NCBI GenBank assembly: GCA_964478945.1
Contig: CAYZJV010000033.1
Location: 1 to 30,873, forward strand
Direction of reading: 5' to 3'
DNA: 30,873 nucleotides
From: CAYZJV01 sp964478945
Lineage (GTDB): Bacteria; Spirochaetota; Spirochaetia; Sphaerochaetales; Sphaerochaetaceae
Made by a program: the position numbers and the translations under genes. The notes below the pieces were generated by a model. That model saw only the letters and a list, made by a program, of their open reading frames with translations. It was not told the DNA's origin and ran no database searches. Below are positions 1-8,659 of the stretch, piece by piece. Each line of letters opens with the position of its first letter. Position 1 is the first letter of the stretch.

Positions 1-33
1 TCATCGTGACAACTGTGGGAGTTGGGGACAATT

Positions 34-76
34 ATGTGTGAACACTACACATATGCCGCCATTTTCATGGCGGCAT
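34..76 (-). terminator. Stem-loop after the anti-sigma gene
   Basis: A perfect 8-bp inverted repeat (53-60 with 69-76, loop of 8) lies 22 bases past the anti-sigma stop. A second, weaker 6-bp repeat (34-39 with 47-52, loop of 7) adjoins it. There is no T-run after the stem in the minus direction, so this would be a weak or factor-assisted terminator. The second repeat could instead be an operator for a gene left of the window. Confidence 0.5.
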
Positions 77-98
77 GGAATGTTTTGGTTGAAAACGA

Positions 99-656
99 TC
101 ATTCGGAGGCGGGTTGTTCCCCCATGGGCTGGATACCCTTGACCTTCAGATCGACTTCATAGCCCTTCATGTCGAGGTACTTGAGTATCTCTTCAAGTGG
201 AAAACTGTCGAGCACCTGTTCGGCCGCCAACCCTTCGGTGGCACGTACCTGAACAACCGATCCTTCGCTTGTGGGAACCACCCTGGGGATCAATTGGTCG
301 GTACCGACTGTCCGGTCGGGTCCAACCAACAACGCTCCCACCAACACGAACACGAATGCGGCCGCCGCCACGAGCAGAGTCGGAGTCTTCACACGAAAGT
401 CCCTGTGGAGGAATCCGACCTTCCTCTTCTTATCGATATAGTTCTTCTCAATGAAGGCGAGCACCTTCTCCTGGTGGGGGGCCATCTCATCCTCTCCAAG
501 TCGAGCAGAGGAAACCACCGCATGCAACGAACGCAATTGTTCAAACCTTGCCTTGCAGGCGGTACAATAATTGAGATGCTCCGCAACTTGGGTCTTCCAA
601 GGTTCCGTGAGTTCTCCATCCAGATAGGTATTCAGGATCTGGTCGTCAAGACACAT
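99..656 (-). CDS. Zinc-finger anti-sigma factor, single-pass membrane protein
   Basis: Predicted to hold the adjacent ECF sigma factor inactive at the membrane and release it on a signal. The 185-residue protein has the zinc anti-sigma signature H27-x3-C31-x2-C34 in a short helical N-terminal domain. A cytoplasmic linker rich in K and R (about 73-90) comes before one hydrophobic segment (about 91-112), leaving an external C-terminal part of about 70 residues with no fold I recognise. The ATG overlaps the 3' end of the sigma gene by 11 bases and has a ribosome-binding site (GGGAGGAA) inside that gene, so translation is probably coupled. This is the usual sigma/anti-sigma order. The signal sensed cannot be read from the sequence. 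Confidence 0.86.
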   Translation of the reverse strand: MCLDDQILNTYLDGELTEPWKTQVAEHLNYCTACKARFEQLRSLHAVVSSARLGEDEMAPHQEKVLAFIEKNYIDKKRKVGFLHRDFRVKTPTLLVAAAAFVFVLVGALLVGPDRTVGTDQLIPRVVPTSEGSVVQVRATEGLAAEQVLDSFPLEEILKYLDMKGYEVDLKVKGIQPMGEQPASE

Positions 657-1173
657 GCATTTCCTCCCGGTCTAGCATCGATTCCATTATCTTGCGGGCT
701 CGATGCACCCTGACCTTGACATTGCTTTCGGAAATATGGAGAATTCCGGCGATCTGCCTATAATTCAAGTCGGCATATTCCTTCAGTACCAATACCGATT
801 TCAATTTTTCCGGCAACTTCTCCACAGCCTCCCGGACCAAAGTCCTCGTTTCTGAATCCATCAACGCATCCTCTCCGTTTCTTACGGGAACCTTGGGGAC
901 CTTTTTAATCTTGTCCACCATCGCCTGTTCCCTCGATTTCCTCTTCATCACGTTGATCGCGAGATTCTTGGTTACGCGGATCAACCAATACTTCGCCTCG
1001 TCAACCGAGCGGAAATCGATATTCTTCTCGTAGAACCGGATGAACGCTTCCTGGCAAATATCTTCGGAGACATCCATGTTGTAGGTTACGTGATACGCAA
1101 CGCGCATCACCACCGGGAACACCTCCTCGTACACCAGCCTGAACGATTCATTCTCGCTGCTCTTTATTTCCAT
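646..1173 (-). CDS. ECF-type RNA polymerase sigma factor
   Basis: Directs RNA polymerase to a small set of promoters, probably in response to an envelope signal relayed by the anti-sigma factor encoded just downstream. The 175 residues contain sigma region 2 (about 9-80, with the core-binding stretch SEDICQEAFIRFYE and the LIRVTKNLAIN helix) and region 4 (about 115-168, LPEKLKSVLVLKEY then the helix-turn-helix ISESNVKVRVHRAR). Regions 1 and 3 are absent, as expected for ECF factors. The gene starts 28 bases after the cysS stop. Its ribosome-binding site is poor (GGATGAG, 11 bases from the ATG), so expression may depend on cysS transcription. A nine-codon upstream frame overlaps the start, probably by chance. 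Confidence 0.9.
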   Translation of the reverse strand: MEIKSSENESFRLVYEEVFPVVMRVAYHVTYNMDVSEDICQEAFIRFYEKNIDFRSVDEAKYWLIRVTKNLAINVMKRKSREQAMVDKIKKVPKVPVRNGEDALMDSETRTLVREAVEKLPEKLKSVLVLKEYADLNYRQIAGILHISESNVKVRVHRARKIMESMLDREEMHVS

Positions 1174-1201
1174 ACACTTAACAACTCATCCATGGTTCTG
1201 G

Positions 1202-2623
1202 TTACATGATTTTGGTAACAACCGTACCATTCGGTGTATCGGTCAGCTTGTAACCAGCTTCCTCCACTATAGCACGCAACTCGTCCGCCCGGTGATAATT
1301 CTTCGCTCTCTTCGCCCCGGTCCTCTCATCAACCAACGCGAGGATATGTTCAGGCACATCTTCGTTCGATGTGTCCTCCCCGGATTCCACTGTATCCAAT
1401 CCCAAACCCAAGATCTTGTCCATTATGGAGAGTGCGGCCAACTTCTCAACCGCCGGTACGAGCTTGTCCTTCACCAAGTTCCAAAGCGTCGCCAGAGCCC
1501 GGGGAGCATTGAGATCATTGCCCATGTGTTCTGAGAACTCGTCCACATACTGTTGGGCCGCTTCTCCCAAGCGCTCCACCGGGTGCCGTTCGGCATCATT
1601 CAGGATGGCTCTGATCTGCTTCACCAGATTCCTGCGCGCATTCTTCGCCGCATCCATCGATTTCCAAGAGAACACCAACTGGCTACGATAATGGCCACCA
1701 AGACAGAAATACCGATAGTCCATCGGATCGTACCCCTTCTTTTGGAGCAGCGGCAGAGTCAGGAACTCCCCTTTTGATTTGGACATCTTACCCGTTTCAT
1801 TGATGAGGAATTCGCCATGGACCCAGTACTTGACCCATCGTTTTCCTGTGGCTGCCTCGCTTTGGGCGATCTCATTGGTGTGGTGCACCGGGATATGGTC
1901 GATGCCACCACAATGGATATCGAACGACTCGCCGAGGTATTTCATACTCATGGCCGAACATTCGATATGCCATCCGGGATACCCTTTGCCCCATGGAGAA
2001 TCCCATACCATCACTTGATTCTCAAATTTCGATTTGGTGAACCAGAGTACGAAATCCTTCGGATTCCTCTTGTTCCCGTCGATATCGATCCGAGCTCCGG
2101 ACTGCAACTCGTCGAGGTTCAAACGGGCCAGTTCACCGTATCTTTCGAAGGTATCGATGCTGAAGTAGACGTTTCCGCCCGCCACATAGGTATGGCCCTT
2201 CGCTTCAAGACGCTTGATGAGTTCGATCATATCCTGGATGTGTTGTGTGGCACGGCAGGCCACATGGGGACGCAAGATATGCAACGCATCGGTATCGGTG
2301 AAGAAGGCATCGGTGTACATCCGAGCGATCTCATAGACATCGCGACCCGTCTCCTTGGAGGATTTGACCATCTTGTCCTCGCCATCGTCCCCATCATCGG
2401 TCAAGTGCCCCACATCCGTGATATTCATCACATGCCGCACCGAAAATCCTCCGAACTCCAAGGTTCGCCTCAGCAAGTCCTCGAAGACATAGGTGCGCAG
2501 ATTACCGATATGGGCAAAATTATAGACCGTCGGACCACAGCAGTACATCCTCACCAAACCTCTTTCCACAGGCTCGAACGGTTCCACAGTGCGTGACATG
2601 GTATTGAAAAGAGAAATCTTCAC
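1202..2623 (-). CDS. cysS: Cysteinyl-tRNA synthetase
   Basis: Attaches cysteine to tRNA-Cys using ATP (class I synthetase, cytoplasmic). The 473 residues, close to the 461 of the E. coli enzyme, carry the HIGH-type motif HIGN (38-41), the KMSKS loop (279-283) and zinc ligands C29, C222, H247 and E251 placed as in the E. coli enzyme. The C-terminal third is the expected DALR/anticodon-binding helical region. The start is a GTG at 2623 with AGGAG six bases upstream. An ATG two bases before it is out of frame and stops at once. It is divergent from murB across about 70 bases, and the ECF sigma gene follows 28 bases downstream. Confidence 0.97.
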   Translation of the reverse strand: MKISLFNTMSRTVEPFEPVERGLVRMYCCGPTVYNFAHIGNLRTYVFEDLLRRTLEFGGFSVRHVMNITDVGHLTDDGDDGEDKMVKSSKETGRDVYEIARMYTDAFFTDTDALHILRPHVACRATQHIQDMIELIKRLEAKGHTYVAGGNVYFSIDTFERYGELARLNLDELQSGARIDIDGNKRNPKDFVLWFTKSKFENQVMVWDSPWGKGYPGWHIECSAMSMKYLGESFDIHCGGIDHIPVHHTNEIAQSEAATGKRWVKYWVHGEFLINETGKMSKSKGEFLTLPLLQKKGYDPMDYRYFCLGGHYRSQLVFSWKSMDAAKNARRNLVKQIRAILNDAERHPVERLGEAAQQYVDEFSEHMGNDLNAPRALATLWNLVKDKLVPAVEKLAALSIMDKILGLGLDTVESGEDTSNEDVPEHILALVDERTGAKRAKNYHRADELRAIVEEAGYKLTDTPNGTVVTKIM

Positions 2624-2660
2624 ATCGTGCTCCTATCATAGGCTACAGCCCAAGGTGGCA

Positions 2661-2689
2661 TTGTACGCCGAAGGGAAATGGGATAGTAT
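2661..2689 (+). promoter_or_regulatory. Candidate murB promoter
   Basis: TTGTAC, a 17-base spacer and TAGTAT fit a sigma-70 promoter. The predicted start of transcription, seven bases past the -10 element, falls on the GTG start codon of murB, so the transcript may have no leader. Confidence 0.5.
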
Positions 2690-2695
2690 ACCCAT

Positions 2696-3616
2696 GTGGA
2701 TACCACAATACGGAATGCAGATGAAAAAATCAATATCGATGCGTTGGTGCACCGGAATGTGGCACTCGCACCCCTCAGTTCCTACGGAACCGGGGGAGAG
2801 GCCGATTATCTGGCGGTACCGGGCAATCTCAAGGAATTGCGGGCATCTTTGCAGTGGGCGAATGGGAGACACCTTCCCATCACCATACTTGCAGGGGGAT
2901 CCAATGTGCTCATATCCGACGAGGGTGTGGAAGGCCTGGTCATCGTAACCACAGGTTTGACCGACCATCATGTGCGCGGTTGCATCTTCAGCACCCAATG
3001 CGGACTTCCCCTCGACACAGCGATAAACGTCTCGATCGAAAGATCGTTGAGCGGTTTGGAACCGTTGGGAGGGCTACCGGGAACCGTTGGAGGCGCCGTA
3101 CGGGGAAATGCCTCGGCGGGAGGACTGTGGATTTCCGAATTGATCGAATGGGTCGACTATCTCGACATCGAAGGAAACATGTATCGCTACCAAGGTATGG
3201 ATGGAGGCTTCTCCTACAAACACTCCCCCTTCTCCGATACCGACCATATCATCTATGAAGTCGCATTCCGGCTGCTACCCAACAAGCACACCAGCGAAGT
3301 ACGATTGAAGAAGGAGCAAAGCAGGACGGAACGCTTGGAAACCGGACAATTCGACCTCCCCTCGGCAGGTTGCATGTTCAAGAATCCACTCGGAATTTCA
3401 GCAGGAAAACTGATCGATGAAGCAGGATTGAAGGGACGTAGGTTCGGTGGTGCCGGAGTGAGTGAACACCATGCCAATTTTATCGTAAATTACAACCATA
3501 CGGCCACCTCCAGCGATATCGATGAACTGGCGAAGATCGTAGCGAATGAGGTCGAGAGGCGTGAGGGCATCGTGCTTGAACGGGAAGTCATACGTCTCGG
3601 TCGATGGAACAACTGA
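2696..3616 (+). CDS. murB: UDP-N-acetylenolpyruvoylglucosamine reductase
   Basis: Reduces UDP-GlcNAc-enolpyruvate to UDP-MurNAc with NADPH and FAD, the second committed step of peptidoglycan precursor synthesis. The 306 residues show the FAD-binding stretches YGTGGEAD (30-37) and LAGGSN (65-70), the GGLPGTVGGA loop (125-134), the PSAGCMFKNP active-site segment (222-231) and the C-terminal catalytic glutamate E297. The length fits the short type II form. The proton donor position (Ser229 in E. coli) is C226, and the arginine of the family's YR-S motif is K175. The start is a GTG with no ribosome-binding site in front. The 3' end overlaps the convergent secreted gene by 29 bases. Confidence 0.94.
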   Translation: MDTTIRNADEKINIDALVHRNVALAPLSSYGTGGEADYLAVPGNLKELRASLQWANGRHLPITILAGGSNVLISDEGVEGLVIVTTGLTDHHVRGCIFSTQCGLPLDTAINVSIERSLSGLEPLGGLPGTVGGAVRGNASAGGLWISELIEWVDYLDIEGNMYRYQGMDGGFSYKHSPFSDTDHIIYEVAFRLLPNKHTSEVRLKKEQSRTERLETGQFDLPSAGCMFKNPLGISAGKLIDEAGLKGRRFGGAGVSEHHANFIVNYNHTATSSDIDELAKIVANEVERREGIVLEREVIRLGRWNN

Positions 3617-4883
3617 TCGACGGTCCATCCGCCACATCCAAATCCACAGCATATTCCGTACCCACGACCCGTCTGTTGAAGGAACAGGAGACACGAATCG
3701 AATCGGCAGTACCCTTCAGTTTCACTCGGATGGCATGCCCATCATCCAATTCCCAAGACAACAACACCGCCAGATCGTATGAGAACGAAGTGGTGTACGA
3801 CAATCCACCTGCAAACGAACATGCAATGTTCTTCCAAATCGTGGAACCATGCAGTTCACAGGAATAGGTGACTAAATGCGTTCCGGACGTGCGAACCTGC
3901 GACTCATAACCCAATTCAAGCCCGAAGCCGTTGTCCAGATGATGATAATCCACAGAACCCACAATCTTGAGGGTTCTTTTCTGACTCTCCCCCGCATACA
4001 CGGGCTTCCTCCACCAAGAATCGGTGAACGTACATTTCATACCCACCCGTTCACCCTCCACTTCTATGGCCAATGTATCGCGAAGCAATGGACCCTCCCC
4101 ACCACCTGCCCAGGGACCGACCTGGAGGGGAATCCTCACTCGTGTGTAGGAAAGTCGGAACATGTCATGGGAAATACCCACCAGACACCTTTCGGTGAAA
4201 CCCACCCCCATCCGTCCATCGTAGGAACAGCGTCCCAACCACCGCAATACGATATCCAAAGGGAAGAATCCCAGTTTTGCCCTCCCGCTCCAATACCCGT
4301 AACCGAGGAATCCCCTCTCCATCGGCAAGGAACCATAGTCGATCACAAATCCAGCAGGTTCAATCAAGCGATTGTCCAATCCGAGCAGGGCCAAGCGGAA
4401 AAGCGCATCCCCTGCCATCCCCTCAACCAAGGTTCCCATCCCCTCTTCATCGCCATGGATTCCGTACATATGAATCCATAGGGAATCCATGATACGTTTG
4501 GAACACCACCATCCGAAGGAATCGTACATGGAAACCGGCTTCGCCTTCACTTTCCCGTAGTGGCGATCGGAAGGGAAATCGAATGAGAATCCGGAGTCAT
4601 GCAATGGGATGAGACGAGGATCGGAACTGGGATCCCCAATGGAAAAAGGGTATGATGGGGAATCGAACACCACCAGTGTGGTGGGCTCCACACCCACTTT
4701 TCCCTTGGTAGTCACCGAACCCTCCAATCCTACATGAAGTTCCCACCACCGGTTTGGGAAAGCAACCTCCACTGGAGGGAAACCGATCCGCCCTTCCTGC
4801 AACGATGAAGAAAGCACCACGGTCGTCCAACATGGAATGGAGGTGGAACAAAAGAGCAACATCAGCAGGATCTTGCGAAACAT
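3588..4883 (-). CDS. Secreted protein of unknown function, beta-rich
   Basis: I do not recognise a family. The 431-residue product begins with a signal-peptide-like stretch: charged R3-K4, a hydrophobic core at about 5-12, then a polar region. There is no convincing lipobox. The rest is rich in W, G and alternating hydrophobic/polar strands, most clearly in the last 120 residues, which would suit an outer-membrane beta-barrel or a beta-sandwich. It lacks the C-terminal aromatic residue typical of barrel proteins. The GGAGG ribosome-binding site sits only one base from the ATG, closer than normal. The 3' end overlaps murB by 29 bases. It stands alone as a transcript, so its neighbours say little about its function. 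Confidence 0.75.
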   Translation of the reverse strand: MFRKILLMLLFCSTSIPCWTTVVLSSSLQEGRIGFPPVEVAFPNRWWELHVGLEGSVTTKGKVGVEPTTLVVFDSPSYPFSIGDPSSDPRLIPLHDSGFSFDFPSDRHYGKVKAKPVSMYDSFGWWCSKRIMDSLWIHMYGIHGDEEGMGTLVEGMAGDALFRLALLGLDNRLIEPAGFVIDYGSLPMERGFLGYGYWSGRAKLGFFPLDIVLRWLGRCSYDGRMGVGFTERCLVGISHDMFRLSYTRVRIPLQVGPWAGGGEGPLLRDTLAIEVEGERVGMKCTFTDSWWRKPVYAGESQKRTLKIVGSVDYHHLDNGFGLELGYESQVRTSGTHLVTYSCELHGSTIWKNIACSFAGGLSYTTSFSYDLAVLLSWELDDGHAIRVKLKGTADSIRVSCSFNRRVVGTEYAVDLDVADGPSISCSIDRDV

Positions 4884-4926
4884 ACCTCCATTAACGGATG
4901 AAACGGAAGGAATGCTTCGAAGCGCA

Positions 4927-4955
4927 TTGATTTTTTACCCGTGACGTGCCAAAAT
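4927..4955 (+). promoter_or_regulatory. Candidate ackA promoter
   Basis: TTGATT, 17 bases, then CAAAAT: a fair sigma-70 match about 50 bases upstream of the ackA ribosome-binding site. Confidence 0.4.
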
Positions 4956-5013
4956 GATTGATGGCTGTTCGCAGTAACTTCTCAGATTTGTCACAGGATA
5001 CCAGGAGGTCGTG

Positions 5014-6348
5014 ATGGTGATTCTCACATTGAATTGCGGTAGTTCATCCGCAAAGTACCAAGTATATGATTGGAACAACAAGGAAGTCTTGGCCGTAGGC
5101 GTGGTGGAACGCATTGGATTGGATTACTCGGTCATCGAGCACAAGACCACTAAAAATGGTGAGTTCACCGAAAAAGTCTCCTGCCCGACCCACAAGGAAG
5201 CCATAGAACTCATCATCAAGACGCTTCTCGATCCCCTTCGTGGGGTGATTTCCGATGTCAAGGAAATCAGTGCGGTCGGCCACAGGGTCCTGCACGGCGG
5301 CGAACGTTTCAAGGAATCGGCGCTTGTCGATGACGATGTGCTCGCCCATCTGAAGGAGCTCATTCCCCTTGGACCGTTGCACATGCCGGCGAACATCATG
5401 GGAATCGAGGCCGCACGACGTGTCATGCCCGACATTCCGCATGCGATCGTAATGGATACCGCCTGGCACCAGACCATGCCGTCCGAAGCCTACATGTATG
5501 CGGTCCCCTACGAATGGTACAAGTCCTACAATGTACGACGCTATGGATTCCATGGAACCAGTTATGTCTATACCGCCAAACGCGCCGCGGTATTGCTCGG
5601 CAAAGACCCCAAGGAAACCAACCTCATCATATGCCATATCGGCAACGGAGCCTCGATCAGCGCGGTCAAGAATGGTGTGTGTGTCGACACGACCATGGGA
5701 CTCACACCCCTCGAAGGATTGGTGATGGGCAGCCGTTCAGGAGATCTCGATCCCGCGATCCTACCCTACATCATGAATAGAACGGGTATCAGCGCAAAAG
5801 AGATCGATACCATGCTCAACAAGAAGAGCGGACTCATCGGCATTTGCGGAATCAGCGACAGACGGGATGTACGTGATGAAGCGGCGGCCGGCAACGAACG
5901 TGCGAAACTTGCGATCGGCATGGAATGCCATAGGTTGAAGAAGTATATCGGGGCCTATGCCGCCCTGCTCGGTCGGGTCGATGCCTTGGTCTACACTGCC
6001 GGAGTCGGTGAGATGGCCCCCCATATCCGTGAAGGAGCCACCAAGGATCTCGACATCCTGGGCATCAAGTTGGATCTTGAAAAGAACAGGATCGCACAAT
6101 GCAGGAATGCCGAACTCGACATCAGTACCGACGATTCTCCGACAAGGATTTACGTCATCCCCACCGACGAGGAACTGGTGATGACCGAGGATGCATATGC
6201 ACTCATGAACGGAACATACGATGTCCATACCAATTTCACCTACTCGTTCCAACATAAGGAGTATGTGAACAAGGCCCGTGCAGCCGGATTGGAACAGGAT
6301 CTCAAGAAGAAACCGGAATTGAAGAAAATTCTCGCACTTCCAAAGTAA
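5014..6348 (+). CDS. ackA: Acetate kinase
   Basis: Converts acetyl phosphate and ADP to acetate and ATP, the last energy-yielding step of acetate fermentation. The ASKHA-fold signatures are all present: LNCGSSSAKY near the N-terminus, GHRVLHGGE, RRYGFHGTSY, CHIGNGASI, the TMGLTPLEGLVMGSRSGD segment and the GVGE motif. The 444 residues are slightly longer than the usual 400 because of a basic C-terminal tail. The ATG at 5014 is chosen because AGGAGG lies five bases before it; an in-frame GTG at 5011 would be too close. It has its own promoter and terminator, and no phosphotransacetylase gene is beside it. Confidence 0.97.
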   Translation: MVILTLNCGSSSAKYQVYDWNNKEVLAVGVVERIGLDYSVIEHKTTKNGEFTEKVSCPTHKEAIELIIKTLLDPLRGVISDVKEISAVGHRVLHGGERFKESALVDDDVLAHLKELIPLGPLHMPANIMGIEAARRVMPDIPHAIVMDTAWHQTMPSEAYMYAVPYEWYKSYNVRRYGFHGTSYVYTAKRAAVLLGKDPKETNLIICHIGNGASISAVKNGVCVDTTMGLTPLEGLVMGSRSGDLDPAILPYIMNRTGISAKEIDTMLNKKSGLIGICGISDRRDVRDEAAAGNERAKLAIGMECHRLKKYIGAYAALLGRVDALVYTAGVGEMAPHIREGATKDLDILGIKLDLEKNRIAQCRNAELDISTDDSPTRIYVIPTDEELVMTEDAYALMNGTYDVHTNFTYSFQHKEYVNKARAAGLEQDLKKKPELKKILALPK

Positions 6349-6370
6349 CGCTACGGACTCGAAAGAAAAA

Positions 6371-6407
6371 GGGTTGCCACGATATTCCGGTCGTGCAACC
6401 CTTTTTT
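6371..6407. terminator. Bidirectional rho-independent terminator
   Basis: GGGTTGCCACGA pairs with TCGTGCAACCC with one bulged base and an 8-base loop, followed by six Ts. An A-rich stretch on the other side supplies a T-run in the minus direction. It serves ackA and the convergent cytidylate kinase-like gene. Confidence 0.9.
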
Positions 6408-6426
6408 CATCTTCAAGCAGAAGTCG

Positions 6427-7059
6427 CTAAGCCTCCGTCTCCTCCAACCTTTCGACAAAGCTCTTGATGAACAGTGCCGTGCCTTCGATACCCAAATCTG
6501 CGGAATTGATGGTCAAATCATAGTAGGTGGCATTGCCCCAAGTCCCGGCGGCATAATAATCATGGTATTTCTTGCGCTCCTTGTCATACTTCGAGATATG
6601 GGAAAGGGCCTCCTTGATCTCGATCTTCTCATACCCTGCGATCCGCTTCGCACGCACATCCTCGGGAGCATGGATGAAAATCGACACATGATGGGGGTGA
6701 TCCTTCAGGATATAGTCGGAACACCTGCCGACGATCACACACGGTCCCTTTTGCGCCAATTGCTTGATGATCTCGTATTGGGTGAGAAACAGGGTATCGC
6801 TGAGAGGCATGTTGTACACAGCCGTCGAAGCGTGTCCCAAAGTCGGAATACTCGAAGGGATGGTGTAGAGGAACCGACTTGCGGCCTTCTCATCCAAATT
6901 CTCCAACACCTGTTTGCTCATCCCACTCTTTTCGGCAGCCATTGAGATGAGTGCACTATCATAGAAGGGAATCTGGCAAGACTCGGCGAGCAGACGACCG
7001 ATTTCCCTTCCTCCGCTTCCGAATTGCCTACTGATCGAAATGACTGTATGCATATCCAT
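6427..7059 (-). CDS. Cytidylate kinase-like P-loop protein
   Basis: Belongs to the cytidylate-kinase-like family (Pfam Cytidylate_kin2): a P-loop nucleotide kinase fold with the family's variant loop SRQFGSGGREIG (about 10-21), which has no Walker A lysine. A phosphate-acceptor substrate such as CMP is plausible, but members of this family are largely untested. The 210 residues also show VIVGRCSDY in mid-protein and a lid region rich in K, R and E (about 130-165). The ATG at 7059 has GGAGG five bases upstream; the next ATG, two codons later, is less well placed. It lies 59 bases after the DUF1846 gene, with its own candidate promoter in the gap. Confidence 0.85.
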   Translation of the reverse strand: MDMHTVISISRQFGSGGREIGRLLAESCQIPFYDSALISMAAEKSGMSKQVLENLDEKAASRFLYTIPSSIPTLGHASTAVYNMPLSDTLFLTQYEIIKQLAQKGPCVIVGRCSDYILKDHPHHVSIFIHAPEDVRAKRIAGYEKIEIKEALSHISKYDKERKKYHDYYAAGTWGNATYYDLTINSADLGIEGTALFIKSFVERLEETEA

Positions 7060-7082
7060 ACACTCCTCCTTCCTTTACCCGT

Positions 7083-7111
7083 ATTGTACCGTGATTGGTC
7101 TATCCTTGGAA
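7083..7111 (-). promoter_or_regulatory. Candidate promoter for the cytidylate kinase-like gene
   Basis: In the minus direction TTCCAA, 17 bases, then TACAAT. The -35 element is weak and lies near the DUF1846 stop codon. The gene may also be read from upstream. Confidence 0.35.
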
Positions 7112-7118
7112 GGGGAAA

Positions 7119-8633
7119 CTACTCGTCGTGCAAATTGGAGGTGGGGAATTTTGGTTCGCTGGTGGTGTTGAGTCCCAATTTCCTCAATCCATTGGAATCA
7201 CCCACCGAAGGCAGATGGGTCATATGGACCTCACAACCTCTGAGAATAGGAAGCTTCTCGAGGGCGAATTGCGCCGAGGGATTCACCGGTGCACTCATCG
7301 CAAGACAGATGAGGGTTTCATCAAGATCGAGGCTCACCCGTCGCCCACTGAGGACATCGCGTTTCAATCGACGGATCGATTCAATCGTCTGCTTGGGAAT
7401 GAGATCGATCGCTTTGGGAATACCGGCCAATTTCTTTGCCGCATTGAGCACCAATGCCGACGAGGCATGGAGAATCTCGGAGTTCACTCCGGTGACGATC
7501 GATCCGTCGGGCAACTCCATCGCCGCGGCACACACGATCCCATCCCTTCCTTTTCCACGTGCCACAGCCAACTTCAAAGCTTCCTCTGCAGCGGGAACGG
7601 TTACCCTCATCGATGTATCGAGTCGCAACGACTCCATCATCAGCTTGATCCTTCCTATGGCCTCTTGGGTTCCGATTCCCTGTGCATAATCGCAAGCGGT
7701 TGAAAAATACCTGCGTATGATCTCCTGACACGCCGCATGGCGCACCGCATCGTCATCGACGATACCGAAGCCACACCTGTTCACCCCCATATCGGTGGGA
7801 GATCTATAGAAGGAAGGTCGTCCGGTGATCTTCTCGATGATCCGTTTGAGTAGGGGGAATGCCTCCATATCGCGTGAATAGTTGACCGTATGTTCTCCAT
7901 AGGCCGACAATTGGAAGTGGTCGATCTGGTTCACGTCCCCGATATCGGCTGTAGCAGCCTCATAGGCCACATTCACCGGATGATCTATCGGAAGGTTCCA
8001 GATTGGAAACGTCTCGAACTTGGCATACCCACTTTTCACTCCCCTACGATAGTCATGGTACAATTGCGACAGACATGTGGCGAGCTTGCCGCTGCCGGGA
8101 CCGGGACCGGTGACAAGCACCACCGGGTGCTCCGTCTCGATATAGGGGTTGGCACCATAGCCATCATCACTCACGATCAAATCCACATCCGAGGGATACC
8201 CATCGGTAGCCTTGTGGGTATAGACTTTGATCCCTCGTCTGGACAACCGGTTCATGAACTGGACGGCTGCCGGTTGTCCGTTGAAACGGGTGATCACCAC
8301 ACGTGACACTGTGAGTCCCCAATCGGAGAAATCATCGATCATCTTGAACACATCGGTATCGTAGGTGATTCCGAAATCGCTTCTGATCTTCCTTCTCTCG
8401 ATGTCGTCGGCGTAGATGCATACGATCACATCTATCTTATCCTTCAAGGATTGGAAGACCCGCATCTTCACATTGGGATCAAACCCGGGAAGCACACGCG
8501 AGGCATGATAATCGTAGAGGAGCTTCCCTCCGCATTCAAGGTACAGCTTCCCATCACATTCCTCCATGCGCTGCAAAATCGCCTGAGTCTGTTCACGCAA
8601 GTACTTGTCGTTGTCAAATCCCATCCTCACCAT
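7119..8633 (-). CDS. DUF1846 family protein (UPF0371)
   Basis: A full-length member (504 residues) of the DUF1846 family, widespread in Firmicutes and anaerobes, with known structures but no established reaction. The N-terminal start MGFDNDKYLREQ and the block VLVTGPGPGSGKLATCLSQ (about 170-190), which resembles a P-loop, are typical, as is the FETFPIWNLPIDHPVN segment that follows. Two starts are possible: the first ATG has GGGGGAG eight bases upstream, while the ATG three codons later gives the usual family N-terminus. It is 26 bases after the DJ-1-like gene, so it is probably cotranscribed with it and with DAHP synthase. The function is unknown; a nucleotide-dependent enzyme is only a guess. 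Confidence 0.88.
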   Translation of the reverse strand: MVRMGFDNDKYLREQTQAILQRMEECDGKLYLECGGKLLYDYHASRVLPGFDPNVKMRVFQSLKDKIDVIVCIYADDIERRKIRSDFGITYDTDVFKMIDDFSDWGLTVSRVVITRFNGQPAAVQFMNRLSRRGIKVYTHKATDGYPSDVDLIVSDDGYGANPYIETEHPVVLVTGPGPGSGKLATCLSQLYHDYRRGVKSGYAKFETFPIWNLPIDHPVNVAYEAATADIGDVNQIDHFQLSAYGEHTVNYSRDMEAFPLLKRIIEKITGRPSFYRSPTDMGVNRCGFGIVDDDAVRHAACQEIIRRYFSTACDYAQGIGTQEAIGRIKLMMESLRLDTSMRVTVPAAEEALKLAVARGKGRDGIVCAAAMELPDGSIVTGVNSEILHASSALVLNAAKKLAGIPKAIDLIPKQTIESIRRLKRDVLSGRRVSLDLDETLICLAMSAPVNPSAQFALEKLPILRGCEVHMTHLPSVGDSNGLRKLGLNTTSEPKFPTSNLHDE

Positions 8634-8659
8634 GTGTTGTGCTCCCCCACCCTATGAAT

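Noticed and set aside
1172..1201. Nine-codon upstream reading frame overlapping the sigma factor start
   Set aside because: Too short to judge and without a ribosome-binding site; chance is the simpler reading.
3876..4481. 201-codon plus-strand open frame opposite the secreted orphan
   Set aside because: The translation is rich in P, H, S and Q with no fold pattern, while the minus-strand frame has a signal peptide and a regular strand pattern. The choice is less certain than for the other shadows because the orphan has no known relatives.
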